Part shown: piece by piece, positions 34,201 to 46,200 of the stretch
How positions within the stretch are numbered: the stretch's first letter is position 1
How the letters are laid out: the number at the start of each line of letters is the position of its first letter
Notes under the pieces: generated by a model
What the model saw: only the letters and a program-made list of their open reading frames with translations
What the model was told of the DNA's origin: nothing
The model's database searches: none
Source: Sander lucioperca
Taxonomy: Eukaryota > Chordata > Actinopteri > Perciformes > Percidae
Length of the DNA: 64,000 nt
Assembly: GCF_008315115.2 (NCBI RefSeq)
Contig: NC_050174.1
Coordinates: forward strand, 34,467,090-34,531,089
Direction: 5' to 3'
Translations under genes and position numbers: made by a program

Positions 34201-37200
34201 TTACTCCACTACATTCATCTGTTACAGCTTTAGTTACTAGTTACTTTAGTTACTCCACTACATTCATCTGTTACAGCTTTAGTTACTAGTTACTTTAGTT
34301 ACTCCGCTACATTCATCTGTTACAGCTTTAGTTACTAGTTACTTTAGTTACTAGTTACTTTAGTTACTCCGCTACATTCATCTGTTACGGCTTTAGTTAC
34401 TAGTTACTTTAGTTACTAGTTACTTTAGCGTTACAGCTTTAGTTACTAGTTACTTTAGTTACTAGTTACTTTAGTTACTCCACTACATTCATCTGTTACA
34501 GCTTTAGTTACTAGTTACTTTAGTTACTAGTTACTTTAGTTACTCCACTACATTCATCTGTTACAGCTTTAGTTACTAGTTACTTTTGTTACTAGTTACT
34601 TTAGTTACTCCACTACATTCATGTTACAGCTTTAGTTACTAGTTACTTTTGTTACTAGTTACTTTAGTTACTCCACTACATTCATCTGTTACAGCTTTAG
34701 TTACTAGTTACTTTAGTTACTCCGCTACATTAATCTGTTACAGCTTTAGTTACTAGTTACTTTAGTTACTAGTTACTTTAGCGTTACAGCTTTAGTTACT
34801 AGTTACTTTAGTTACTCCGCTACATTCATCTGTTACAGCTTTAGTTACTAGTTACTTTAGTTACTAGTTACTTTAGCGTTACAGCTTTAGTTACTAGTTA
34901 CTTTAGTTACTAGTTACTTTAGTTACTCCACTACATTCATCTGTTACAGCTTTAGTTACTAGTTACTTTAGTTACTAGTTACTTTAGTTACTCCGCTACA
35001 TTCATCTATTACAGCTTTAGTTACTAGTTACTTTAGTTACTAGTTACTTTAGTTACTCCGCTACATTCATCTGTTACAGCTTTAGTTACTAGTTACTTTA
35101 GTTACTAGTTACTTTAGTTACTCTGCTACATTCATCTGTTACAGCTTTAGTTACTTTACACATTAAGATTCCTGCTCACAGAACACATGTAGTTTATAAA
35201 ATCTGATGTTTGATTCTAAAGTAAACTAGTCGACAATATAACGACTACAAGTCACGCTGAGATGATCAGACCTTAAACACACAACTGGTTGATCCTTCAC
35301 ACTTTCTACAATGGGAGGATTTTACTTTACTTTTAATACTTTAACTACATTTTCCTGATGATTCTTACAGACTTTTACTGAAGTAACATTCAATGCAGGA
35401 CTTTAACTTGTAACAGAGTATTATAACCAGGGATGCACCAAATCCAGGATTCGCCTCTAGATTCGGCTGAATATTGGGCTTTTTGACGGGGTTCGGTTTC
35501 TGCCGAACCATAGGCCGGCTACACACTGGCTGCGTGGCGTGAGCGTGTCAGCTGCGTGGCGTGTCCGTTTTTATTTCGGCTCCCATGGTAACAGGTTAGA
35601 GCGTGCACACTGCCTGCGTGCACACTGCCTGCGTGACACGCACGTCTCAGGCTCGGCTCGAGCCGTGCCGAAAACGCGTGCATGCTAGAAATAGAACCGA
35701 CGCCTATTTTTCACGCGACACGCCAGCGTGTTGGAAGCGTTTCCAGACAACGTAGAATAGGAAAAGATGTTTATATGTCATTTAGACACTAATACATATA
35801 AATAAATGACATGTTGATGTCAATACAGAACGAAATATTCTGTAGTCTATTGTTGTCTTTGCTGTAATCAGATCAGTATATATTTATGTTTAACATGTAT
35901 ACAAGTATACTACTGCTATTATTTCATATTATCAATGGGAAACATCCATGTGTACAGACAAGGCTAGCAGCAGCAGCAGCGCCGCGTCAGACACCTTTCT
36001 GGTGTGAAAAGACATAGAAAACGCCACGCTCACGCCACGCAGCCAGTGTGTCGCCGGCCTTAGAATTTTTTCCCAGCGAACCGAACCCTACGCTTGCACT
36101 ACGCGCGCTACGCTGGTCGACATAATGACGGCGCCGTTGATTACAGGAAGGTGTTTACTTAGGTGGAGCGTTCAATGCAGCAGGCTGTGAGGAAGTGGAA
36201 ATGGAACTGGTGAGCAGAAAAAGTGTAGTTTGGCAGAACTTTCAGTCAAAAGAAGGCCATTCAAGTCCAGCTACATGTTCAATTTGCAATGCTGATTAGT
36301 CTGGTGGTGGCGAGGACCCTAAACTATACACAACATCACCGCTGTTACAACATCTGGTATGAAACATCCGAAAGAATACGAGTTGTGATGAAGGAATCTA
36401 CAGACAGCAGCCAAAATGCAGCAACTTCAGGTACGGCAAAGGAAGGACAGTCACTGCTAACTTCATTAATGAGTTTACTGTGTTCATGGACTGAGGATGG
36501 GACGAGGATTCAGCAGAATCTTAACCAGGGGATTCAGGATTCGGCCGAACCCCAAAAATCTGGATTCGGTGAATTCCTACTTATAACAGTGTGGTATTAG
36601 TACTTTTACTAAGTAAGTAAAGGATCTGAATACTTCTTCCAGCGCCGAATAAGAGAGTCACACAATGAGAACACAAAGCATCGTGTGAATACGGTTGAGT
36701 TCGACTCACAGGGACGACTCTCTCGAGACACACGTTGAAGTTCTTCTTCTGGTTCATCTTCAGTTTCTTCAGCGCCACTCGGGTTTCCCCAATAAACTCA
36801 TTATGCCCAAACTTGTCCTCATCGCAGACAGACAGCCTGTAAATCAAAAACAGAGTCAAATAAATCACATACAGCTTCAGGGGTGAAGTGAGGGCACGTT
36901 ATGTGAACCTGAGGAGGGATTGATTGACGCTGTGTGAGGTGTGGTATCCACCTGAGGGTCTTACGCTGCATGTCGTCATCCGTCAGGCCGTGGTAGGTGA
37001 GCGTCTCGTTCCACGCGGGGTTGCGGGTGTTTCTCAAGGTCTTTGTGCGCAGCTTGTTAGACTGTTAGAAGCAGGTTAGATCAGGACAAAGACATATTTT
37101 ATTCTCCACTACATCACAGTGATTAAAGGTCCCACATCAGGCTCATTTTCAGGTTTTTACTTGTACATAGGTGTAGATTTCGGGGGAGATGCAGCGATAT

Positions 37201-40200
37201 GTCCCTCTCAATAACATGTACGGAAAAGAAGAATTGTGTCCCATTCAGGGGGCTCAAAACATGTACGGAAAATAATTGTGTCCCATTCAGGGGGCTCAAA
37301 ACATATACGGAAAAGAAGAACTGTGTCCCATTCAGGGGCCTCAAAACATGTACGGAAAACAAGAACTGTGTCCCATTCAGGGGGCTCAAAACGTGTACGG
37401 AAAACAAGAACTGTGTCCCATTCAGGGGGCTCAAAATGTGTACGGAAAACAAGAACTGTGTGCCATTCAGGGGCCTCAAAACGTGTACGGAAAACAAGAA
37501 CTGTGTCCCATTCAGGGGGCTCAAAACATGTACGGAAAACAAGAACTGTGTCCCATTCAGGGGCCTCAAAACGTGTACGGAAAACAAGAACTGTGTCCCA
37601 TTCAGGGGGCTCAAAACATGTACGGAAAAGAAGAACTGTGTCCCATTCAGGGGGCTCAAAACATGTACGGAAAAGAAGAACTGTGTCTCATTCAGGGGGC
37701 TCAAAACGTGTACGGAAAACAAGAACTGTGTCCCATTCAGGGGCCTCAAAACGTGTACGGAAAACAAGAACTGTGTCCCATTCAGGGGCCTCAAAATGTG
37801 TACGGAAAAGAAGAACTGTGTGCCATTCAGGGGCCTCAAAACGTGTACGGAAAACAAGAACTGTGTCCCATTCAGGGGCCTCAAAACATGTACGGAAAAC
37901 AAGAACTGTGTCCCATTCAGGGGGCTCAAAACATGTACGGAAAAGAAGAACTGTGTCCCATTCAGGGGCTCAAAACGTGTACGGAAAACAAGAACTGTGT
38001 CCCATTCAGGGGCTCAAAACGTGTACGGAAAACAAGAACTGTGTCCCATTCAGGGGCTCAAAACGTGTACGGAAAACAAGAATTGTGTCCCATTCAGGGG
38101 CCTCAAAACGTGTACGGAAAACAAGAACTGTGTCCCATTCAGGGGGCTCAAAATGTGTACGGAAAACAAGAACTGTGTGCCATTCAGGGGCCTCAAAACG
38201 TGTACGGAAAACAAGAACTGTGTCCCATTCAGGGGGCTCAAAACATGTACGGAAAACAAGAACTGTGTCCCATTCAGGGGGCTCAAAACATGTACGGAAA
38301 AGAAGAACTGTGTCCCATTCAGGGGGCTCAAAACATGTACGGAAAAGAAGAACTGTGTCCCATTCAGGGGGCTCAAAACATGTACGGAAAACAAGAACTG
38401 TGTCCCATTCAGGGGCTCAAAACATGTATGGAAAAGAAGAACTGTGTCTCATTCAGGGGGCTCAAAACGTGTACGGAAAACAAGAACTGTGTCCCATTCA
38501 GGGGCCTCAAAACGTGTACGGAAAACAAGAACTGTGTCCCATTCAGGGGCTCAAAACGTGTACGGAAAACAAGAACTGTGTCCCATTCAGGGGCCTCATA
38601 AACGTGTATGGAAAACAAGAACTGTGTCCCATTCAGGGGCTCAAAACATGTACAGAAAACAAGAACTGTGTCCCATTCAGGGGCTCAAAACGTGTACGGA
38701 AAACAAGAACTGTGTCCCATTCAGGGGCTCAAAACGTGTACGGAAAACAAGAACTGTGTCCCATTCAGGGGCTCAAAACATGTACAGAAAACAAGAACTG
38801 TGTCCCATTCAGGGGCTCAAAACGTGTACGGAAAACAAGAACTGTGTCCCATTCAGGGGCTCAAAACGTGTACGGAAAACAAGAACTGTGTCCCATTCAG
38901 GGGGCTCAAAACATGTACGGAAAACAAGAACTGTGTCCCATTCAGGGGGCTCAAAACATGTACGGAAAAGAAGAACTGTGTCCCATTCAGGGGGCTCAAA
39001 ACATGTACGGAAAACAAGAACTGTGTCCCATTCAGGGGCTCAAAACATGTATGGAAAAGAAGAACTGTGTCTCATTCAGGGGGCTCAAAACGTGTACGGA
39101 AAACAAGAACTGTGTCCCATTCAGGGGCCTCAAAACGTGTACGGAAAACAAGAACTGTGTCCCATTCAGGGGCTCAAAACGTGTACGGAAAACAAGAACT
39201 GTGTCCCATTCAGGGGCCTCATAAACGTGTATGGAAAACAAGAACTGTGTCTCATTCAGGGGCTCAAAACGTGTACGGAAAACAAGAACTGTGTCCCATT
39301 CAGGGGCTCAAAACGTGTACGGAAAACAAGAATTGTGTCCCATTCAGGGGCCTCAAAACGTGTACGGAAAACAAGAACTGTGTCCCATTCAGGGGCCTCA
39401 AAACGTGTACGGAAAACAAGAACTGTGTCCCATTCAGGGGCTCAAAACGTGTACGGAAAACAAGAACTGTGTCCCATTCAGGGGCCTCATAAACGTGTAT
39501 GGAAAACAAGAACTGTGTCTCATTCAGGGGCTCAAAACGTGTACGGAAAACAAGAACTGTGTCCCATTCAGGGGCTCAAAACGTGTACGGAAAACAAGAA
39601 TTGTGTGCCATTCAGGGGCTCAAAACGTGTACGGAAAACAAGAATTGTGTCTACTTGTGCTACAATTGAAGCATAATTAATAATTAATAATAATAATAAC
39701 ATTTCCCTTAATGTAAATAACGACTTTTGCACCATAAATTGTTGCAGAAAAATTCCCCCCATCGTCATCTCCATGCGGGTGTGATGATTTTGTCAATTCA
39801 CACCACAAGGTGTCAGGCTTGAGCTATAGCAGAAGAAGCCTGTCAGCATCAGCAGTCTAAAATCACCACCCTTTCCTTTCCTTTCTTTACTTTACTTGGC
39901 AAAATATTAGGCTAATAACTCTTTTAAAGGAAAGGTGCGGGTAATACCTTACTCGCCCCAGGCAGCAGATGGAGTTTGATATAAGGATCTGCTAGTCCGT
40001 TTGAGTCCATGGGCTTCAGTCCCTGAGGAGAAATGGAGCAGTGTCCATCACATCGGCATGAACGGCGGAGAGCAATTAAGCCAAAGTGCCTTTCAGGAGT
40101 CTTTTAACAGAAACCACTTGATTGTAATTATCCCATAGTGTGAGAGCGAACGAGGAGTGGTACCTTTGCTTTGAGGATGCTACAGTGGAGGCTGTTGCTT

Positions 40201-43200
40201 TCCTGTTCGTAGAGCAGACTGAACTCCAGAGAGCCCAGGGTGGCTGAAAGAGACCCAGACCAGTCGTTACGTTAGACTACAGAGTATAAACACAGGGAAA
40301 TATTCTCTTGTAATGTAGAGTTTAGATTCTCGGCCCAAGCCTGAGCCCGACCGGGCCGTTATTTTCCGCCACATCCTCGGGCCGGACCGCGCCTGGGCCG
40401 GACCCTTGATCAAGCAATTTTTTTTTTTTTTTTTATCCATTACCTTATTATCCTATTTGGGTGGGGAGAAAGCTATGCCATAATCAGAAATATTATAAAT
40501 ATATATATAGGCTATATAAAAGTAACAAATGTGTACAAAAGTTAGGCTGCAGTTACAAAATGCAGCACGTGTCATGCGCGGAGTCTCCTCCTCTCGCACG
40601 CATCACACCGGGAGCTTGAAGATGTAAAGAAAAAAAGAAAAACAGGAGAATTACCTTTGAGCAAGTGTGGAGGAAAGTCGGAGGTATGGAAGCAGTTTAA
40701 ACAAGTCGTGGGCAGTGACAACAATATGTTGTTCATCATTGTTTCTTTTTTTTTTTTTTTACGTTTCTTCATTCAGATCATTTTGCGATCCGTTCCAGTC
40801 TAAACTAACAGCAGTTTACAGCTTCGTCCTTGTTGTATTATTCTAAACAGATTTCTGCAGTTCAAACAACTCTGAATTGTAGTTGAGAACGTCAGTTATA
40901 ACGGCCCACGTATTAAAAAATTGTCGGGTTTAAATCGGGTTTAAATCGGGCTCGGGCTCATAATTACAGTTAATGTTTCGGCCGGGCCGGGCTCGGACAC
41001 AACGTGCTCGGGCTCGGGCAGGTTCGGGCTTGATTTTTTGGGCCGATCTAAGCTCTATTGTAATGTAACAACATGTAAAGGTCCAGTGTGTAACCATTGA
41101 CGTATATATAATGGACCAACAGATCCCGTTGCTCTGGACGGAGACCAGTGAAGGATGTTAGAAGCACTTTTCTGAACTAAAACCAAACTAGCTCATATGT
41201 TCCCTGTCGTCGACCCGACCTGTGATATAGCTGCAAGAGCGCACCTGCGTCACTCTTTCACATGTTCTGGATGTGTCCCATCCTAACTGATTTCTGGACA
41301 TCAGTTTTTCAAACAATTTCTGAAGTACTTCACCATCAGATTGAGCCGAACCCTTTTACTGCCATTTTTGGCATTGCTCCTAATTTGGACTTGCCTAAGG
41401 TGAAGCTGAAGGTATTGGCCTTCTCCTCCTTACTGGCTCGTAGGATTATCTTACTCAAGTGGAAAGACCCTGCTCCTCCTTCCCACTCACATTGGATTAG
41501 AGACATTATGTCCTGTATGAATTTAGAGAAAATACGTTAAGCCTGGTTCACACGGGACGATTTTAAAATTGTCGGCCGATTTTCCAATCCTGAGAGACTC
41601 CACACACGGCGATAAAAAAATCACGGTCTAACAGTTTTGGTCGTACAGCGTGTGGTGCGCAGCACACGTCAAAATCAACGATCGCACACGAACCGATCTG
41701 ACTCCCGAGCATTCCCAGGTCAGACGGGAAATCTCGCAAAATCCCTCGAGATCAAACGTGACTTCAGAGTAAACAATCATGGCGGACGAAGAGGATGCCG
41801 TGGCGATAGTTTGTAGTTGGTTTGTAGCGATGGTCAAAGAAGTGGAGACAACGCCAGCATGGACTATACTTGCTCTACTTATCTCCGACGTCCACCGGAC
41901 TTTCTGGTGCGCCGTGCCGCCGGCTGTTTTGATGTTGTTTCCCGGTGCTTTCCTCGCCGCCTCGTCACCTCTCTTTCTGATTGGCTACACGCCACAGTCC
42001 ACAGGCTGCGTGCTCGTTTGTCCCCGGGGGACACCACACACGAGGAGAAATCGGGCCAAAACAATCCAACATGTTGGATATCCCCGATTTGAGATGGGAG
42101 AGGTCCCGACGTCCTTCCGAGCAGACGAGAGCAGTCTTAACACACCACACACGGCAGGAATATCTGATCAGATTATTTTACCATAATCGGAACATCCTTA
42201 AGATTGTCAGAAGGGGGGAATCGGGGCTAAAATCGGCCTAATTATCCTGCCGTGTGAACCAGGCTTTACACTACCCAGGGATCTGAGGATAAATTTTACA
42301 CAATATGGCGCCCCTTCTTGTCATTTTTTGAGAAACCAAATACAACAATTTCAGAGTAGCTATTCCCTTCCCCCGCCTTTTTCTTTCTTTTTTATTATGA
42401 TTTTAAGGTGTGTGTTTAAATTTGTTTTTGTCATTCTGTACCTTCTCAACCTTTATGTTTTATGTATTATAATTTAGACTGTGTTTTAAATTATCTCTTG
42501 TAGTAATCCTTAATACAGGTTTGTTTGTAATTGGGTAGGAAGGTGGGATATGGAGGGGTATGTTCTGGTTAAAAAAGGGAAAATACGTATATCCCATTAT
42601 ACAGTAATTGTTTTTTGCAATTTTGTCATTCAATAAAAAAACCTTGAAAGAGAAGATCTTTCCCGGTGATGTCTGAGCGTTACTGAGCAGCCTCCAACTG
42701 AGCTTGAAGACGTAGATGTGACGTGAGCAACCTGTCTGAAAGTTGGAAGTCTTCTGGTAGCTGTGCCAAGAGAAATCTCAATCATTCCCAATCTAGCAGA
42801 GACGGAGAGCGTAGGTATATGTAAGGAGATAACATAGACACAGGCTAATTATTGATCACTAAAATGATAGTTAACATTAGTAATTAAACTTAAACAGCTA
42901 ATGGAAGTCCAAACTGCCTGAGAGCTTCTCCTGTACTATACGGTAATTCCTCTACTATGAGACAGTAAGTCTCGTGGTTATGACCCAATCGTTAGCCTAT
43001 TTTTATAAAAACGTCTGCTACGGAGCCATAACGTGAGCTACAAGGTAATGGAGCCTTTTATACATTGTCGTGTTTCTTTAGAAATAAACAATGGACAAAT
43101 AGAGTCTTTAAACGCTTCAGATGTAAAGTTATTCTGTCAAAGTGACGTCAAAATGAATGGCAGTCAATGGGATGCTAACGGGGGGTGATGGCTTGGTAGC

Positions 43201-46200
43201 ATCAAAATGGCGCCATAGGAGATTCGAGCTCTGAAGCGAAGCTTACCCCCTTGGAATTTCCGGAGAAAAAAGACCCACGTGACGCGTTCGTCCAATCAGC
43301 TGCCGGTTTTCATTTTCTGGTAAATAATCAGACTGTTAATGGAAACAATACAGAGCAGCGCCGCCTGCTGCTATGGAGACGTGTTACGTTTCGCGCACGC
43401 GCAGAGCGTACGCTCAAGTCGGCGTCTCCTCAGTGTGTTCTGAGGAACTTTTTTGACCTCGGGGAGCCGACTGATCAGTCCGACTGACTTTACTGCCGAC
43501 GGTCGGCCGTCTGATTTGTGTGTCACAGAGGTGTGGACTCGAGTCATGTGACTTGGACTCGAGTCAGACTCGAGTCATGAATTTGATGACTTCAGACTCG
43601 ACTCGACAAAATGTACAAAGACTTGCAAATCGACTTGGACTTTAACATCAATGACTCGTGACTTCACTTGGACTTGCGCCTTTTGACTCGAGAAGACTTG
43701 CTACTTCCCGTGAAAACTGGGGAAGAAAATGTTCACACGGCCGCGCCGCTCTCAGTTTATCTGCATCTGTGAAAAAAATGTGCACCACCTGTATGTATGC
43801 AGAGAGCACGCTCGCTGCCTGCACGACATCCAATCACTGTAGTCCCACGTAGTTTTGATTCGACAGCATCTAAGCAGGCACATGGCAAGACAACCAATGA
43901 AGCACAAGCAACAACGAGCCAGTTGGCAAAATGATACCGAAGATAGTTTCGTCTGGCTATAAAAATTACGAGGTAGTCGACAAAAAAAAGAGTTGCAATT
44001 TGCAAAACATGCGGGCCCTTATTTGATTAATGTCATTGTATAAAAAGAGGTTTAAATAAATACAAATCTTACAGACATACATGATTTGTATAAATTTTAT
44101 TTCTGTGGTAAGAGGACTTGAAATGACTCGAAACTAAAATGGTAGGACTTTGGACTCGACTTGAGACTTGTTGGCTTTGACTTGTGACTCGACTCGGGAC
44201 TTGCCTCATCTTTGACTCGACTTGACTCGGGACTCGAGGGCAAAGACTTGAGACTTACTTGTGACTTGCATAACAATGACTTTGTCCCACCTCTGGTGTG
44301 TCAGGGCCCTAGACATACTGTGCTGATGCTTGTTTCTCTCTTTTAGTCTGCTGGTAATAACTCGTCATTAAATCTATAAATTGCACCAGCAGTCCTCGCA
44401 AGAAAGAGCTGGGTCGAAAATGACAAACGATAAGCGGCAGATGCTATCGAAGCAGGATAATCAATAAGCGAGGAACAAAAGCAGAGGAAGACGTGAATCA
44501 ATAAGTCAATACTGATGCATCAACTAGAGTTTTTTTGCTATGCTTCATACCCCATTTTAACGATGATAACGGTGCCGTGGTATTTGTGTCCCGCGCCTGC
44601 GGCATCACACGGCCGTTATTCTCTCGCTGGGGGATTGGGTGTATTGAGGTCCAGGAATATGGAGCTATCTGTGCAAATAATTTGAGATACAACAGGGCCA
44701 ACAGGGTTTAGATTCCCCTCGTGTTTTGATCCAATCCCCTGCGTGTGTGTTGGGAGGGAGGAAACTGCAGAAATAGCTTTGTGTCTGTTCTCTACGGAGA
44801 TGTGATGGCGGTAACGGTTTGGTCCCGCGGTGCCAACTGGGCTCAGACACTCAGCTGGTAGTCTCGTATTGCCAGACCTTCCTCCTCCCTCCACAGCGCT
44901 GCGGAGGAAGGTCTGGCTAGTCCACACAGCATTCTGGGATGGGAGAGAAACGTGCTCTGGTGTATCGGCATTTCTTTATCCCTCCTGGTGTTCTCAGGTC
45001 AAATTTGACCCATTTTCAAAAAGTCTCTTTATCAAAAATTTGGGTTTCTTTCAACAAATTGTCCAAAAAAAAATAACGTGGATGGTTCCATACAACGCTC
45101 TTCACAAGTTAAATACATGATCCGTTCACTACTTTCATTGTATTTGGGTGTTTTATTCAATTTTATAGCATTTAAAGAAAAATTGAAAACAGAACGTTGG
45201 AAAACAAAGGAAAAAAATGTCAAAAAAGTGACAAAAATTTCTAAAAAAGTCACAAAAACTGAAAAACGTCAAAGAAACACATCAAAATATTGACAGAAGC
45301 TCCAAAAAAAGTGACAAAAGTGTCGAAAAAGACGACCAAAACGTTGGATTTTTGTTAAACATTTTGACCCATTTAAAAAAGAAGTTGCTGCTGGTCGACG
45401 GGGAAGACGAGTTAAACCAATCAGAATCCTCTTAGGCAGCGCTAAGCGCCGGACAGAACAACGGTGCCTCTGCTAAATAGCTATTACTAATGTTAACTAG
45501 CATTTTAGTTAGCAATAATTAGCCTGTGCCTATGTTATCTCCTTACTAGAGATGCACCGATAGACCGGCCGGTGACCGGAATTGGCCGGTTTTCACGTAC
45601 TCGGCCAGTTCTCAAGGACGCACGCACACACAGACGCCGCAGCACGCTCTCTTTCTCCTTTCTCTCAACTTTCCCGCCGTGTGTCGGCGCTATTCTCCAC
45701 ATGTAGGAACCTGGTGAATTAACCTGCAACATGTCAGCTGTTTGGGAATTCTTCAGCGTGTGAGCAGAAGATAACAAGTTTACAATATGCAACACCTGCA
45801 AGGAGAAAGTAGGGCGTGGAGGGACGACACCAAAAACCTAAATCACATTTCTTTAGTTGATATTGGATGTGAAAAGAAGGAAATCGTTCTAACATTGCTC
45901 TTTAGATGTGTGTGAATGTCCCACACCAGGAGTAATTTATATACCGTATTTTTCGGACTATAAGTCGCTCTGGAGTATAAGTCGCATCAGTCAAAAAATG
46001 CATCATGAAGAGGAAAAAAACATATATAAGTCGCACTGAACTATAAGTTGCATTTATTTAGAAATTGATTTCACAAAATCCAAGATCAAGAACAGACATT
46101 TAATCTGGAAAGGCAAGTTATTCAACTAGACAATAGCACACAGAACAAGGAGCTGAATACGGTAGGTGTCCGGTATGTTAACGTAACACATTAACAGTTA

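Larger units (their letters stand above)
41090..43254. mobile_element. AAGCTTACCCCCTTG repeat, interrupted by an L1 fragment
   Basis: 41100-41170 (GGACCAACAGATCCCG ... GGAGACCAGTGAAGGAT) and 42646-43254 are parts of one repeat; a reversed copy at 46857-47090 reads straight through the junction. 42770-43254 is almost identical to 53790-54295. The right end is GAAGCTTACCCCCTTG. The interruption is the L1 piece described next. Confidence 0.75.

Noticed and set aside
30945..35155. Regular repeats that could suggest a CRISPR array
   Set aside because: Units are directly adjacent with no unique spacers, and the DNA is vertebrate; it is a minisatellite. The same applies to 10194-11204 and 11597-12830.
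37199..39676. 825-codon plus-strand open frame, with overlapping 662-, 441- and 294-codon frames
   Set aside because: They follow from the 45-bp tandem unit being stop-free in several frames; the region is an intron of rph3a on the opposite strand, with no splice or start context.
41779..42186. 135-codon frame starting MADEEDAVAIVCSWF
   Set aside because: Entirely inside a MITE; no transposase or DNA-binding motif recognisable.
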